A DNA stretch of 47,293 bases from an uncultured Actinomycetes bacterium (lineage in GTDB: Bacteria; Actinomycetota; Acidimicrobiia; Acidimicrobiales; RAAP-2), in the NCBI GenBank assembly GCA_903860915.1, contig CAIOSJ010000032.1, positions 1 to 47,293 on the forward strand, read 5' to 3'. The notes below the pieces were generated by a model that ran no database searches, had not been told where the DNA came from, and saw nothing but the letters and a program-made list of their open reading frames with translations. The first letter of the stretch is position 1; the number at the start of each line of letters is the position of its first letter. Below, one piece after another: positions 8,041 through 17,309 of this stretch. The position numbers and the translations under genes are program-made.

Positions 8041-9705
8041 ATGACAATCGATGCCACAACTACGAGTCCCGTTGAAGCTTTCAAGGCGGCCAGTGACTTC
8101 TTACGCGGATCTATTGCGGAGGAACTGGGTAACGATCGCGCCAACGTCACCGACGAGACCGAGCAACTCTTGAAATTCCACGGCATCTACGCAGGTGACA
8201 ATCGTGACCTGCGCCGTGAGCGGGCCCAGGCGAAGGAGGAGTTGGACTACATCTTCATGATCAGAGTTGTGGTGCCCGGTGGTCGCATCAGTGCTCAGCA
8301 ATGGTTGGCTCTAGATGTCGTAGCCGACGAAGTAGCCGACGGAAGCCTTCGCCTCACCACTCGCGAGGCAATCCAGTTTCACGGTGTCGTAAAGAACGGA
8401 CTGCGCCCCTTGGCCCGCCGCCTCGACGAAGTGTGGATGTCCTCCTTTGGTGGTTGTGGCGACGTTGTTCGCAACGTCGTTATGTGTCCCGATCTACAAC
8501 TCGGCGATCACGACCACGGCACCCTCATCACGGCGGATGCGCTGTCGGCGGCCTTTCGACCATCGACCTCCGCCCACTGGGAAATTTTCGTTAACGGGCA
8601 AGTCGCTGCATCGAAGGAGTCCTTTAGCGAGCAGTCGTTTTACGGTGATTCGTACCTGCCTCGTAAGTTCAAAATTGCCATTGCGCATCCGAACGAAAAC
8701 TGCGTTGACGTGTTCGCCCAAGACCTCGGTCTTATTCCCGCGACGGACCACGAGGGCCGAGAGGGCTTCAGCATGATGGTGGGGGGAGGCTTCGGTCGTA
8801 GCTACGCGAATCCCGACACCTTTGCTCGGCTGGCTGATGTCTTGGCCTTCGTGACGCACGAAGAAGTGGTTGAAACCATCGCCGCGGTGGTGGCCACTTA
8901 CCGCGACCTCGGTAATCGCTCCAACCGTAAGCGCGCGCGCATGAAGTACATCATCGCGGACCATGGTCTGGCGGCCTTTCGCGCTGAAGTCGAAAAGCGT
9001 TTGGGTCGAAGCCTGCGTGAACCAGTGGCTCTGCCGGAGAAATTCGCGGCGCACGATCACCTGGGTTGGCGTCAGCGCACCGACGGTACGTGGGACCTTG
9101 GTGTCCGCGTGTCGGCGGGTCGGGTGAAAGATGACGGCGCGCTGCGACTGCGTACGGCGCTACGAACAATTGCATCGAGTCTGGATGTCACCTTCTACGC
9201 CACGGCCCAGCAGGACCTGATCATTGCGGGGGTGTCGGACACCGAGCGCCCCTTCGTGGAACAACTCCTCGTGAGCCACGGCGTGAAGTCGGTTGAGCAA
9301 TTGGGACTCGTCGAGCGCACTGCGCTGGCCTGCCCAGCGCTGCCCACTTGCAGCCAGGCGCTGGCTGAATCCGAGCGTCGTCTCCCCGAGCTGGTTGACG
9401 CTATTGAGGGCGTGCTGGCTGGCGCTGGTGTTCGACGACCGCTACAACTCCGCGTGACGGGTTGTCCGAATGGCTGTGCTCGACCCGCGGTCGCCGAAGT
9501 GGGGATAGTGGGGCGCACCAAGTCCACCTACGACGTCTTCGTGGGTGGCGGCCCCCGGGGTGACCGGCTGGCACGGGTGCTCAAAGAAAAGGTGCCCTTC
9601 GCTGAAATTTCGGCCACCCTCGCCCCGTTGGTGGAGCGTTGGCGTGACGAGGGTATCGACGACGAAGCCTTTGGTGACTTCGTAACTCGGGCGGGTATTG
9701 CGTGA
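8041..9705 (+). CDS. Assimilatory sulfite reductase, siroheme/4Fe-4S subunit
   Basis: 554 residues. The enzyme reduces sulfite to sulfide with six electrons on a coupled siroheme and 4Fe-4S cluster. Cluster ligands are visible as C-X5-C (CPALPTC, residues 431-437) and C-X3-C (CPNGC, 475-479). Substrate-binding basic residues are present in LTTREAIQFHG, GDVVRNVVMC and LPRKFKI. PTCSQALAESERR matches the CysI-type PTC-x-LA-x-AE-ER pattern and favours sulfite over nitrite reductase. The electron donor (NADPH flavoprotein or ferredoxin) is not encoded nearby. The next two genes supply siroheme precursors, and the first overlaps this stop by GTGA. An assimilatory nitrite reductase is the alternative, which I consider less likely. 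Confidence 0.88.
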   Translation: MTIDATTTSPVEAFKAASDFLRGSIAEELGNDRANVTDETEQLLKFHGIYAGDNRDLRRERAQAKEELDYIFMIRVVVPGGRISAQQWLALDVVADEVADGSLRLTTREAIQFHGVVKNGLRPLARRLDEVWMSSFGGCGDVVRNVVMCPDLQLGDHDHGTLITADALSAAFRPSTSAHWEIFVNGQVAASKESFSEQSFYGDSYLPRKFKIAIAHPNENCVDVFAQDLGLIPATDHEGREGFSMMVGGGFGRSYANPDTFARLADVLAFVTHEEVVETIAAVVATYRDLGNRSNRKRARMKYIIADHGLAAFRAEVEKRLGRSLREPVALPEKFAAHDHLGWRQRTDGTWDLGVRVSAGRVKDDGALRLRTALRTIASSLDVTFYATAQQDLIIAGVSDTERPFVEQLLVSHGVKSVEQLGLVERTALACPALPTCSQALAESERRLPELVDAIEGVLAGAGVRRPLQLRVTGCPNGCARPAVAEVGIVGRTKSTYDVFVGGGPRGDRLARVLKEKVPFAEISATLAPLVERWRDEGIDDEAFGDFVTRAGIA

Positions 9706-10430
9706 GCGTGATTCTGGTGGGGGCCGGCCCCGGTGACGCCGACCTCTTGACGCTGCGCGCCGCTCGACACATCGCCTCGGCGCAGGTCGTTGTCGTAGAT
9801 CGTCTCGTTGACCCATCGGTGCATGATCTAATTCCTCTCAGCGCTGTTGTTCACTACGTCGGCAAGACGCCGGGCGAGTCGCACTCGCAGGCCTCCATCA
9901 ACGAGTTGCTCGTACGTCTTGGTCAATCCGGCCAACGCGTCGTTCGTATCAAGGGTGGCGACCCCTTCTTATTCGGTCGCGGTGGTGAAGAGTTGATTGC
10001 CCTGCACGAAGCGGGCGTCGCGTGTGACGTGGTGCCGGGTATTTCTTCCGCCCTGGCCGGCCCACTGGCCGCGGGGATTCCCGTCACTCACCGAGGGGTG
10101 TCGCGGGGTGTTCTCGTAGTGACCGGTCACGTCGCGGACGGCGAGTTCCCCTCATTACGGGACATGGCTCACCCGGACATAAGCATCGTGGTCCTGATGG
10201 GAATTGCTCATCGGGCGCAAATTAGTCGTGAATTGGTATCTGGCGGCCTCAGTCCTGAAACCCCCGTCGCCGTGGTGGAGCGGGCCTGGACGAGTAGTCA
10301 GCGCAGCGTTCGGGGGCAACTCGACGGCTTGGCGGTCATGGAGGTCGTGTCACCCGCCGTTATCGTGATTGGACCAGTGGCCGCGATGTCGCTACGCGAG
10401 ATATCGGCCCAATTAGCCGGGGCTATCTAA
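9702..10430 (+). CDS. cobA: Uroporphyrinogen-III C-methyltransferase (SUMT)
   Basis: 242 residues. It transfers two methyl groups from S-adenosylmethionine to uroporphyrinogen III, giving precorrin-2, the branch point for siroheme and cobalamin. GAGPGDADLLTLRA near the N-terminus is the SAM-binding P-loop-like motif of the family. RIKGGDPFLFGRGGEE (about residues 82-97) and VVPGISSALA are the other hallmarks. It starts at GTG, overlapping the sulfite reductase stop by four bases (GTGA), so it should be co-translated with it. Together with the following precorrin-2 dehydrogenase gene, its context indicates siroheme supply for sulfite reductase rather than cobalamin synthesis. Confidence 0.92.
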   Translation: MSVILVGAGPGDADLLTLRAARHIASAQVVVVDRLVDPSVHDLIPLSAVVHYVGKTPGESHSQASINELLVRLGQSGQRVVRIKGGDPFLFGRGGEELIALHEAGVACDVVPGISSALAGPLAAGIPVTHRGVSRGVLVVTGHVADGEFPSLRDMAHPDISIVVLMGIAHRAQISRELVSGGLSPETPVAVVERAWTSSQRSVRGQLDGLAVMEVVSPAVIVIGPVAAMSLREISAQLAGAI

Positions 10431-10432
10431 AG

Positions 10433-11008
10433 GTGCTGCCGCTCGCCTTTAAGTGTGAGAATAAGCGCATCCTGGTGCTCGGAGCGGGAGACGTGGCGGC
10501 GCAAAAGATTCGCGTACTGCGTGACGCCGGCGCCGTCATCGAGGTGATCACGAGAGATGTCCTCGTGGCCATTCCCGAGGGTGTAACTGTCCAGAATCGC
10601 GCGTATCAGGAAGGTGATCTCACCGGATATCACCTAGTTATCTCGGCCATAGGGGTGCCGGAAATAAACGACCTCATTGTTCGTGAAGCACGCGCGGCGG
10701 GAATTTGGCTCAACGTGGTCGACGACCCGGGTCGTTCAGATTTCTACTTTACGGCGGTCCACCGTGAGGGTGACGTGATGATATCGGTCTCTTCCCAGGG
10801 CAGCGCGCCCGCCGTTGCCCAAGTGGTGCGGGAGGTCGTCGTCGCCGCTCTACCCAAGGGCTTGGCGTTGGTTGCCAAAGAGATTAGAGCCGAACGAGAC
10901 GCCCTGCACGAAGCGGGCGAGACCTCCGAGGGCCGTGCGTGGAAGCCGCGAATCTTGGAACTCCTCGACCAGTACTCTGAGGACTTATCAACGACTGGAG
11001 CCCCATGA
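10433..11008 (+). CDS. Precorrin-2 dehydrogenase (Met8p/CysG N-terminal type)
   Basis: 191 residues, GTG start two bases after the cobA stop. It oxidises precorrin-2 to sirohydrochlorin with NAD and, in Met8p/CysG-type enzymes, can also insert iron. LPLAFKCENKRILVLGAG holds the Rossmann GxGxxA motif (GAGDVAAQKI, about residues 17-26). NVVDDPGRSDFYF carries the conserved Asp that serves both reactions in Met8p, and VSSQGSAPAVA follows as usual. No separate sirohydrochlorin ferrochelatase is visible in the operon, so this protein may do the last step as well (inference). The following esterase gene overlaps its stop by ATGA. Confidence 0.88.
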   Translation: MLPLAFKCENKRILVLGAGDVAAQKIRVLRDAGAVIEVITRDVLVAIPEGVTVQNRAYQEGDLTGYHLVISAIGVPEINDLIVREARAAGIWLNVVDDPGRSDFYFTAVHREGDVMISVSSQGSAPAVAQVVREVVVAALPKGLALVAKEIRAERDALHEAGETSEGRAWKPRILELLDQYSEDLSTTGAP

Positions 11009-12036
11009 CCTACGACCCCACTATCGACCAACGGCTCGATCCGCGGATTAAGACACTCTTAAGCCTGATGCCGAGTATGGCCATTCCGTCCTACGCCACG
11101 TACGAGGAAATGGTGGCGGCGGCTCGTGCCCCCGAGGCGCTGCTCGCGGCTGAACGGCGTAGGAGTTTCATGACCGTGTGCAACACCAACGAAATCGCCC
11201 CGAGTGATGGACTACGCGAGAGCCACGAGACGCTCGTCTCTGATCCCGATGGCAACACCATCGCTCTTCAGATTTTTCGGCCCGATTCCGACGAGCAACT
11301 GCCGTGCGTGTATTACATCCACGGCGGCGCCATGTCGGCTCTTTCTAGCTACGACGGTAACTACGTGGCCTGGGGGAAGATTCTTGCCGCCCAGGGTGTG
11401 TGCGTCGTTTTGGTGGAATTTAGAAATTCCGTCGAAGCCAATGCCCTGACTGAGGTCGCGCCCTTCCCGGCGGGTCTCAACGACTGCGTTTCTGGTCTGA
11501 AGTGGGTGCACGAACACGCTGAGCATCTCAATATCAATCCATCTCGCATTGTGGTCGCTGGTGAGAGTGGCGGTGGAAACCTCACTCTGGCCACTGGTCT
11601 GCGCCTAAAGCGTGAGGGGTCGCTGGGTTTAGTCGCGGGCCTCTACGCCTTCTGCCCGTACATCGCGGGTTCGTGGCCCCAGCCGGAGCTACCCAGCTCG
11701 ACGGAGAACAACGGAATCTTGCTGGATCTCCACGGCAGCGCTCCAGCCATGGCCTACGGCCAGGCGGCCTTCGACGACAAGAACGCCGAAGCCTGGCCAC
11801 TCTTCGCGACGGCCAGGGATCTTGAGGGTTTCCCACCGGTCGTTATTTCCGTTAACGAGTGCGACCCCCTGCGCGATGAAGGAATCGCCTTCTATCGGAG
11901 GCTGCTCTCGGCTGGCGTGCCCGCGCGAGCACGCACGGTCCTGGGCACTATGCACGGAACGGAACTCTTTCCCATCCTGTGTCCAGAAATTACTGCTGAT
12001 GCGGCCGCTCACCTGGCGGCCTTCGCTCGAGGCTAG
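11005..12036 (+). CDS. Alpha/beta hydrolase, hormone-sensitive-lipase-type esterase
   Basis: 343 residues. YIHGGAMS near residue 105 provides the oxyanion-hole HGG of the HSL family. VAGESGGGNL near 187-192 holds the nucleophile Ser, NECDPLRDEG near 285 the Asp, and TMHGTE near 317 the His. The N-terminal ~60 residues form a helical cap seen in this family. The gene overlaps the precorrin-2 dehydrogenase stop (ATGA), so it is transcribed with the siroheme genes, although a role in sulfur metabolism is not evident. It probably cleaves a carboxylic ester. The stop codon abuts the stop of the opposing YbjQ gene with no gap. Confidence 0.85.
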   Translation: MTYDPTIDQRLDPRIKTLLSLMPSMAIPSYATYEEMVAAARAPEALLAAERRRSFMTVCNTNEIAPSDGLRESHETLVSDPDGNTIALQIFRPDSDEQLPCVYYIHGGAMSALSSYDGNYVAWGKILAAQGVCVVLVEFRNSVEANALTEVAPFPAGLNDCVSGLKWVHEHAEHLNINPSRIVVAGESGGGNLTLATGLRLKREGSLGLVAGLYAFCPYIAGSWPQPELPSSTENNGILLDLHGSAPAMAYGQAAFDDKNAEAWPLFATARDLEGFPPVVISVNECDPLRDEGIAFYRRLLSAGVPARARTVLGTMHGTELFPILCPEITADAAAHLAAFARG

Positions 12037-12357
12037 CTAGAGCGCTTCGACGACGCAGGCGGTGCCGTAGGCCAGGATCTCCTGGTAGGTACCTTGCAGC
12101 TCGTTGGAGTCAAAGCGCATGGCGAGGACCGCATTGGCCCCCATGGCCTTGGCGGCTTCAGCGAGTCGAGCGAGGGCTTCGTCGCGCGTCTCAGCCAGCT
12201 GTTTCGTCAGGCCCTTGAGTTCGCCACCACCGAGAGCCTTAAAGCTCGCGCCAATCTGGGCTCCAATGTGGCGCGTGCGCACGGTGAGTCCATTGACTTC
12301 GCCAATCACCTTGGTGATCTTGTAGCCGGGCAGGTCGTTCGTTGTCACGATGATCAT
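12037..12357 (-). CDS. YbjQ/UPF0145 family protein
   Basis: 106 residues, the usual length of this family of small soluble proteins of unknown function (often described as a putative heavy-metal-binding domain, forming pentamers). VTTNDLPGYKITKVIGEVNG at the start, RTRHIGAQIGASFKALGGGE in the middle, then EARLAEAAKAMGANAV-type helix and ending YGTACVVE all fit the family. A GGAGGTA Shine-Dalgarno sequence precedes the ATG by four bases. It is convergent with the esterase gene and divergent from the small secreted protein gene, so it is probably a single-gene transcript. Confidence 0.88.
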   Translation of the reverse strand: MIIVTTNDLPGYKITKVIGEVNGLTVRTRHIGAQIGASFKALGGGELKGLTKQLAETRDEALARLAEAAKAMGANAVLAMRFDSNELQGTYQEILAYGTACVVEAL

Positions 12358-12411
12358 AAATACCTCCAGTAGTACTCTAGTCCCAATCTAGGTCTGTGGT
12401 GTACTGGGTGC

Positions 12412-12789
12412 GTGGCTCTTCTTCGACGCTCAGTGCTAATCGGACTACTGGTTGCTTCCTGCTTCGTGGTGGGCAGCAACCATGGCGTCGAGGTCGCGAG
12501 TATTTCTCCGGCACCCTGCACCGCGTCGGCGATTTCCTCGGCATACAACAGCGCGAACCAGGTGCCCGCTGGCGTTCACGCCCTACGGGTGCAGTCCATG
12601 GGTTGCGTCGGGGGCTGGGCCTGGGTTGTGGCCAACGTGGGGGCGATCTCGAGCACGTCCTACGACGTAACGATGGTCTGGGAGTACAACCACCTCGTGG
12701 GCCACTGGGTTCCCCTCGACCGCTTGCTGTGGTGCAAGCCCGGACTGCTGGCGAACGAGGTCTATCGAATGGGTTGTTTTTCCAACTAG
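12412..12789 (+). CDS. Small secreted protein, function unknown
   Basis: 125 residues from GTG. The N-terminus has an Arg-rich start and a hydrophobic core (SVLIGLLVASCFVVG), an export signal that would leave a mature part of about 95 residues. The mature part has four Cys (in APCTAS, MGCVGGWAW, LLWCKPG and MGCFSN), which suggests two disulfides outside the cell. The C-x-GGWAW pattern followed by a Cys pair near the C-terminus resembles a widespread group of uncharacterised small actinobacterial secreted proteins. I do not know a function. The start could move, because no clear Shine-Dalgarno site is seen. Its stop is shared, through CTAG, with the opposing cupin gene. Confidence 0.65.
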   Translation: MALLRRSVLIGLLVASCFVVGSNHGVEVASISPAPCTASAISSAYNSANQVPAGVHALRVQSMGCVGGWAWVVANVGAISSTSYDVTMVWEYNHLVGHWVPLDRLLWCKPGLLANEVYRMGCFSN

Positions 12790-13256
12790 AGCTGTTCGCC
12801 ACCAATGATGTCGGGTACGGCAAAACCCTGAGCTTCGCAGAGAGCTCGATAGATCGTGGCAATGAAGGTCGCGTCCCAGACGGAGGTCACCGAACCGTTC
12901 TCGTCGAGGTTCTCGTTCCGCCCGAAGATGGCAAAAAACACGTCCGTGATTTCGGTGTTCTCGGCCGGCACGTGCAGGGTGTGGGTGGAGCCCGCCGGTT
13001 CGTAGAGATAACTTCCGGCGCGGTTCACTTCGGGGTATTCCAGGTAGTGCCAGGAACCACTCAGGGTGAAGGCGTAGACGTCACCGGTGTGGCGATGCGT
13101 CTGCACCTGATAGCCCGGCTGAAACCTCGTTCGCACGACCCAGAGCTCTTTGGCGAGGTCTATTTGGAGCAATTGCATCTCGCTGCCGTCTCCGATGTCA
13201 ACGAAGGGCAGGTCGCTCTCAGCGCGGTGCAGGGCGGCGGGAATCTCAGGATGCAC
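12786..13256 (-). CDS. Cupin-domain protein (dihydroxyacetophenone dioxygenase/ChrR-like)
   Basis: 156 residues from GTG 13256 (MHPEIPAAL). A longer frame to 13349 exists, but its extra 31 residues overlap the upstream membrane protein gene and look like a shadow. The cupin metal motif is visible as QTHRHTGDVYAFTLSGSW, with the second strand SYLYEPAGSTHTL. Cupins of this group bind a metal ion with His residues and include 2,4'-dihydroxyacetophenone dioxygenase-like proteins and anti-sigma ChrR-type domains. The reaction here is not known. The start lies inside the end of the DUF1295 gene (11-base overlap), which suggests translational coupling. AAAGAG lies a few bases before the GTG. Confidence 0.75.
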   Translation of the reverse strand: MHPEIPAALHRAESDLPFVDIGDGSEMQLLQIDLAKELWVVRTRFQPGYQVQTHRHTGDVYAFTLSGSWHYLEYPEVNRAGSYLYEPAGSTHTLHVPAENTEITDVFFAIFGRNENLDENGSVTSVWDATFIATIYRALCEAQGFAVPDIIGGEQL

Positions 13257-14094
13257 GGGAACTCTTTCGGGGTGGGCGGGGGAGGAAGGAACTGGTGACC
13301 GCGATGTACTCCTCGTAGCCCGCACGCGTGCGGGCGAGTTTGCGCTCAAGGAGGGGGACGCCGGATATTGAGGTGAGCAGACGCGTCATCAGTAGCGGTG
13401 AGAGCAGGGTGAAGACGCCCCATCCGCTGGCGAGGGCGACGATAAAAATTCCCCACCACACCACGGCGTCACCGAAGTAATTCGGGTGCCTCGTGTAGCG
13501 CCATAGACCACGGTTCATAGTGGTTCCGACGCTGGCGGGATTAGCGATAAAGCGACGTAGTTGCTCGTCGCCGGTTGCTTCAAAACTGAGCCCCAGCAGG
13601 ATGAGCAGGGCCCCCACGAGCGTGACCGCGGGCTGTAGGGCCGGGGCGAAGGCAATCCACTGCAGAGGCAGGGAGACGAACCACATGAGACCGGCCTGGA
13701 GAAAATAAATTCTCTGCAGGGCGTAGAGGTTTTCGTTGCGACCGCGAGCCCCCTTCATGATGTAGACGTAACGAGGATCTTCCCCGTGACCACGTTGACG
13801 TAGGGCTAAGTGAATCGAGAGTCGTAGCGCCCACGCGCCCACCAGCACGAGGACGATCTGGTGCAAGGTGGCGCCGTGCGGGGAGACGTTCCACCACGCA
13901 GTGGTAGCTCCGTGGCTCCAGCTACGACTGACGAGGAGGCTCTCTAAGAAAACGACGAGAAATCCCGAACCCCAAAAAACGTCAATGATGGCGTGACGCT
14001 GCACCACCTTGGAGGTCGCGAATGCCACCCCGAGCCACAGGGTGGCGGTGAGGAGGGCCAGGGGGAGATTGAGAAAAAAGGCGTTGTAGTACAC
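13246..14094 (-). CDS. DUF1295 integral membrane protein (steroid 5-alpha-reductase-like)
   Basis: 282 residues from GTG, with about six or seven hydrophobic segments. The signature LWRYTRHPNYFGD near residue 200 is the hallmark of DUF1295, related to steroid 5-alpha reductases and isoprenylcysteine methyltransferases. The region RGHGEDPRYVYI before it is also typical. Members probably act on lipid or steroid-like substrates with NADPH or SAM, but the function of this one is not known. A -10-like box TAGAAC sits six bases before the GTG, so the mRNA may be leaderless. The downstream cupin gene overlaps its 3' end. Confidence 0.82.
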   Translation of the reverse strand: MYYNAFFLNLPLALLTATLWLGVAFATSKVVQRHAIIDVFWGSGFLVVFLESLLVSRSWSHGATTAWWNVSPHGATLHQIVLVLVGAWALRLSIHLALRQRGHGEDPRYVYIMKGARGRNENLYALQRIYFLQAGLMWFVSLPLQWIAFAPALQPAVTLVGALLILLGLSFEATGDEQLRRFIANPASVGTTMNRGLWRYTRHPNYFGDAVVWWGIFIVALASGWGVFTLLSPLLMTRLLTSISGVPLLERKLARTRAGYEEYIAVTSSFLPRPPRKSSRAS

Positions 14095-14148
14095 GACCTA
14101 GTTCTAGTGGAAAAGTACGAGCGCCCGCACGCGAACCGGTCCAGCACC

Positions 14149-14154
14149 TACGCT
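14149..14154 (+). promoter_or_regulatory. -10 box TACGCT, probable leaderless promoter for the MFS gene
   Basis: TACGCT is followed by six bases and GTG 14161. The identical hexamer and spacing occur before the ATG at 7275. No Shine-Dalgarno sequence is present. Confidence 0.45.
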
Positions 14155-14160
14155 TCTTCG

Positions 14161-15462
14161 GTGCGCACTCGAGGACTCCTCTCACTGGCGTGGGTCTCTA
14201 CGCTCGACCTCTTCGACCAGGCCACGGCCTTCGGGCGTTTGGCCTTCGTGCACGTGGTGATGATGGTGGGCGACACCCTCGTGACGGTGTCGCTGGCGGG
14301 TTCACTCTTTTTTTCCGTGAGTCCCACTGAAGCCAAGGGGAAAATTCTCGCCTACCTACTTCTCACCATCGCCCCCTTCGCGGTGGTTTCTCCCGTACTG
14401 GGCCCCCTGATTGACAGGTCCGCCAACGGTCGGCGGAGTTTGGTGGCCCTGTCAGCTCTCGTTCGTGTGGTGCTGTGCTGGTTCATGAGCCACCACCTAA
14501 CGTCCTGGCTGCTCTTTCCCGAAGCCTTCGTCCTGCTGATTTCATCCAAGCTCTACGTCGTAACGAGGGGGACGCTGGTTCCCGAAATGGCGCGTACCGA
14601 TCAACTCAGTCAACACCCCGCGCAGATGGACGACGCCGGATGGCCAACCTTGGACCAGATGAACGAAACGGGCTTCGCTGGATTCAATGCTCAGCTAACC
14701 CTGCTCGGCGCCGTGGCCGGACTGCTCGCGGGCCTGGTGGGGGTGGGAATTTTGAAGTCGCTCGGCGCCCCTTACGTTTTATGGGTGGCTGCGCTGGTCT
14801 TCGCTGTGGGAGTCGTGGCGGGATTTCGGCTCAAGCGTCCGGTACGGGTGGCGTCGTTGCCGGCGCGCTCCGCGGGGGACTCTCTCGATCGAGATATTCA
14901 CACTCTGCGGCCCGCTGGGGACGTTGAGGTGTCCTGGGGCCTCTCGGCCTCGGCGTTAATTCGCTTTACCGTGGGCTTCACCACCTTTCTGCTGGCCTTC
15001 GGCCTGCGTCGCGAACACGCGGCGCTGGGGTGGTTCGGAGTGGCCCTCGTGGCCTCGGGTATCGGCGCTCTCACTGGTCTCGGCGTGGCGACGCGCGTTC
15101 GAAACCGCTGGCGCGAATCCACCATGCTCACCCTCGCCCTGCTAGGGATAGCCCTCGGGGCCGGTGTTGCCTCACGATGGCCGACGGTGGTGGCCCAAGT
15201 CCTTCTCGCGGGATGGCTGGGCGCCATGGCCTCCATGGCGGCGCCCAGCTTTGACGCAATCACCCAGCGCCACGTTCCCGAAGGTACCCAGGGGCAGACT
15301 TTCGCGCGCTTCGCCGTTCGCCAGCAACTCCTCTGGGTTCTTGGTGCAACAATTCCCGTCGCCGTTGCTTTGAACTTCGCAACGGGCGACGGGATTGTGG
15401 CGATTCTGGCCGGCGGAGCCGGTCTTATCTATGGCGTGGGACGCCGCTTCGCGGTTCGTTAA
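14161..15462 (+). CDS. MFS-type transporter
   Basis: 433 residues from GTG 14161. The frame is open from 13993, but the upstream part overlaps the divergent DUF1295 gene and is charged and Gly-rich, so it is probably not translated. About 10 to 12 hydrophobic segments are seen. [17 protein letters not shown] is a motif-A-like cytoplasmic loop (G-x-L-x-D-R...R-R) of the major facilitator superfamily. A long loop with MARTDQLSQ and a soluble insert separates the two halves. It is probably a proton-coupled exporter or permease, with the substrate not inferable. The stop codon TAA shares the palindrome TTAA with the opposing PEPCK gene. Confidence 0.7.
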   Translation: MRTRGLLSLAWVSTLDLFDQATAFGRLAFVHVVMMVGDTLVTVSLAGSLFFSVSPTEAKGKILAYLLLTIAPFAVVSPVLGPLIDRSANGRRSLVALSALVRVVLCWFMSHHLTSWLLFPEAFVLLISSKLYVVTRGTLVPEMARTDQLSQHPAQMDDAGWPTLDQMNETGFAGFNAQLTLLGAVAGLLAGLVGVGILKSLGAPYVLWVAALVFAVGVVAGFRLKRPVRVASLPARSAGDSLDRDIHTLRPAGDVEVSWGLSASALIRFTVGFTTFLLAFGLRREHAALGWFGVALVASGIGALTGLGVATRVRNRWRESTMLTLALLGIALGAGVASRWPTVVAQVLLAGWLGAMASMAAPSFDAITQRHVPEGTQGQTFARFAVRQQLLWVLGATIPVAVALNFATGDGIVAILAGGAGLIYGVGRRFAVR

Positions 15463-17249
15463 GCGAGTCGCTGCTCGAGGGCATCCACCTGGGCGTGCAG
15501 CGCCGCGGGCAGGTGCTCAGCGAAGGTGGCGAAGTGCTCGCGAATACTCGGCACCTCACGACGCCACTCGTCGTTGTTCACCGTCAAGAGTTCAGCGAGA
15601 TCAGCGTCGGAGACCGAGAGACCCTCGACGTTGATGGCGCTGGCCGTCGGGACGTAGCCAATGGCGGTGGTGACGGCTTCGCCGCGACCAGCGGCCCGCT
15701 CGAAGACCCACTCCAAAACGCGGCTGTTCTCGCCGTATCCCGGCCAGAGCCAGCGACCATCGTCACCCTTGCGGAACCAGTTCACGTAGAAGATTTTTGG
15801 CAGAGTTTCCGGATTGGCAACCGCGCCCATCTTCAACCAGTGACCGAAGTAGTCGGCCATGTTATAGCCACAGAAGGGCAACATGGCAAAGGGGTCACGA
15901 CGCAGGTTGCCGACCGCACCGGCAGCAGCAGCAGTTGTTTCCGAGGCCATGGTGGACCCGAGGAACACGCCGTGCTCCCAGTCGAAGGACTGAAAGACGA
16001 GGGGAATCACGCTGGCGCGCCGCCCACCGAAGAGAATGGCGTCAATGGGCACGCCCGCGGGGTCCTCCCATTCGGAAGCGATGGCGGGGTCCTGGGCTGC
16101 GGGCGCGGTGAAGCGAGCATTGGGGTGAGCAGCGGGGGTGCCGGACTCCGGCGTCCAGGGCTGGCCCTTCCAGTCGGTTAGCCCGGCGGGGGCGTCGCCC
16201 ATTCCTTCCCACCAAATGTCGCCATCGGCCGTGAGCGCGGTGTTGGTAAACAGGGTGTTCGACTCGATGGAGTACATGGCGTTGGGGTTGGTTTCCATGT
16301 TGGTCCCGGGGGCGACTCCAAAAAAACCAGCCTCGGGGTTGATCGCGTAGAGACGACCATCGGCGCCGGGCTTCATCCAGCAGATATCATCACCCACGGT
16401 CTCGACCTTCCAGCCGGGCAGGGACGGTATCAACATGGCGAGGTTGGTCTTACCGCAGGCCGAGGGGAATGCGCCGGTGATGAACTTTTCTTCGCCCGCC
16501 GGGTTGGTGAGCTTCAAAATCAACATGTGCTCGGCCAGCCAGTTGGCATCACGGGCCATCGTCGAAGCGATGCGCAGTGCGAAGCACTTCTTGCCCAGCA
16601 GCGCATTGCCGCCGTACCCGGAGCCGTAGGAAATGATTTCCTTGGTCTCAGGGAAGTGCACGATGTACTTATTCTCCGCGTCGCAGGGCCACTTGACATC
16701 AGATTGACCAGCGGCGAGGGGCATACCCACCGAGTGCAGGCAGGGCACGAAGGCGCCCTCGTCACCGAGCACGTTGAGGGCACCTTGACCCATGCGGGTC
16801 ATGATGCGCATGGAGACGGCGACGTAGGCCGAGTCGGTGATCTCAACTCCGATGTGCGAGATGTCTGAGCCCAGCGGACCCATGGAGAAGGGGACGACGT
16901 ACATCGTGCGTCCGGTCATGGAGCCACGGAACAAGTCACGCAGGACGCCGCGCATTTCTTCGGGGTCGCGCCAGTTGTTGGTCGGCCCGGCGTCGCGCTC
17001 GTTCTGCGAGCAGATGTAGGTGCGGTCTTCGACACGCGCGACGTCTCCCGGGTCGGAGGCGGCGTAGTACGAATTCGGGCGCTTGGCCTCCGAGAGCTTG
17101 GTGAAAGTTCCGTTGTCGACGAGAAGTTGACAAAGTTCGTCGTACTCTTCGGCACTGCCGTCGCACCAGTGGATACGATCGGGAGTGGTGAGTACTGCAA
17201 CTTCGTTAACCCAATCGATCAACTTCTGGTTTGAGGTGGGTAGTGACAC
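15459..17249 (-). CDS. pckG: Phosphoenolpyruvate carboxykinase, GTP-dependent
   Basis: 596 residues from GTG 17249. It interconverts oxaloacetate plus GTP with PEP plus GDP and CO2, linking the TCA cycle to gluconeogenesis. Family features include [22 protein letters not shown], the P-loop [28 protein letters not shown] and FGGRRAS, all as in mycobacterial PckG. The frame can start at ATG 17264, but that ATG forms part of a GGAGG Shine-Dalgarno sequence eight bases before GTG 17249, which is therefore the likely start. The gene is divergent from thiL and convergent with the MFS gene. Confidence 0.95.
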   Translation of the reverse strand: MSLPTSNQKLIDWVNEVAVLTTPDRIHWCDGSAEEYDELCQLLVDNGTFTKLSEAKRPNSYYAASDPGDVARVEDRTYICSQNERDAGPTNNWRDPEEMRGVLRDLFRGSMTGRTMYVVPFSMGPLGSDISHIGVEITDSAYVAVSMRIMTRMGQGALNVLGDEGAFVPCLHSVGMPLAAGQSDVKWPCDAENKYIVHFPETKEIISYGSGYGGNALLGKKCFALRIASTMARDANWLAEHMLILKLTNPAGEEKFITGAFPSACGKTNLAMLIPSLPGWKVETVGDDICWMKPGADGRLYAINPEAGFFGVAPGTNMETNPNAMYSIESNTLFTNTALTADGDIWWEGMGDAPAGLTDWKGQPWTPESGTPAAHPNARFTAPAAQDPAIASEWEDPAGVPIDAILFGGRRASVIPLVFQSFDWEHGVFLGSTMASETTAAAAGAVGNLRRDPFAMLPFCGYNMADYFGHWLKMGAVANPETLPKIFYVNWFRKGDDGRWLWPGYGENSRVLEWVFERAAGRGEAVTTAIGYVPTASAINVEGLSVSDADLAELLTVNNDEWRREVPSIREHFATFAEHLPAALHAQVDALEQRLA

Positions 17250-17309
17250 AGTTGAATCCTCCATATTTTTGTCGCCGGGAAGCGACGTTGTTTCTGGCGA
17301 GCCAGGGCC

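Noticed and set aside
12396..13298. 300-codon plus-strand frame across the secreted protein and cupin genes
   Set aside because: It overlaps two better supported genes in another frame or strand and has low-complexity Gly/Val/Arg composition.
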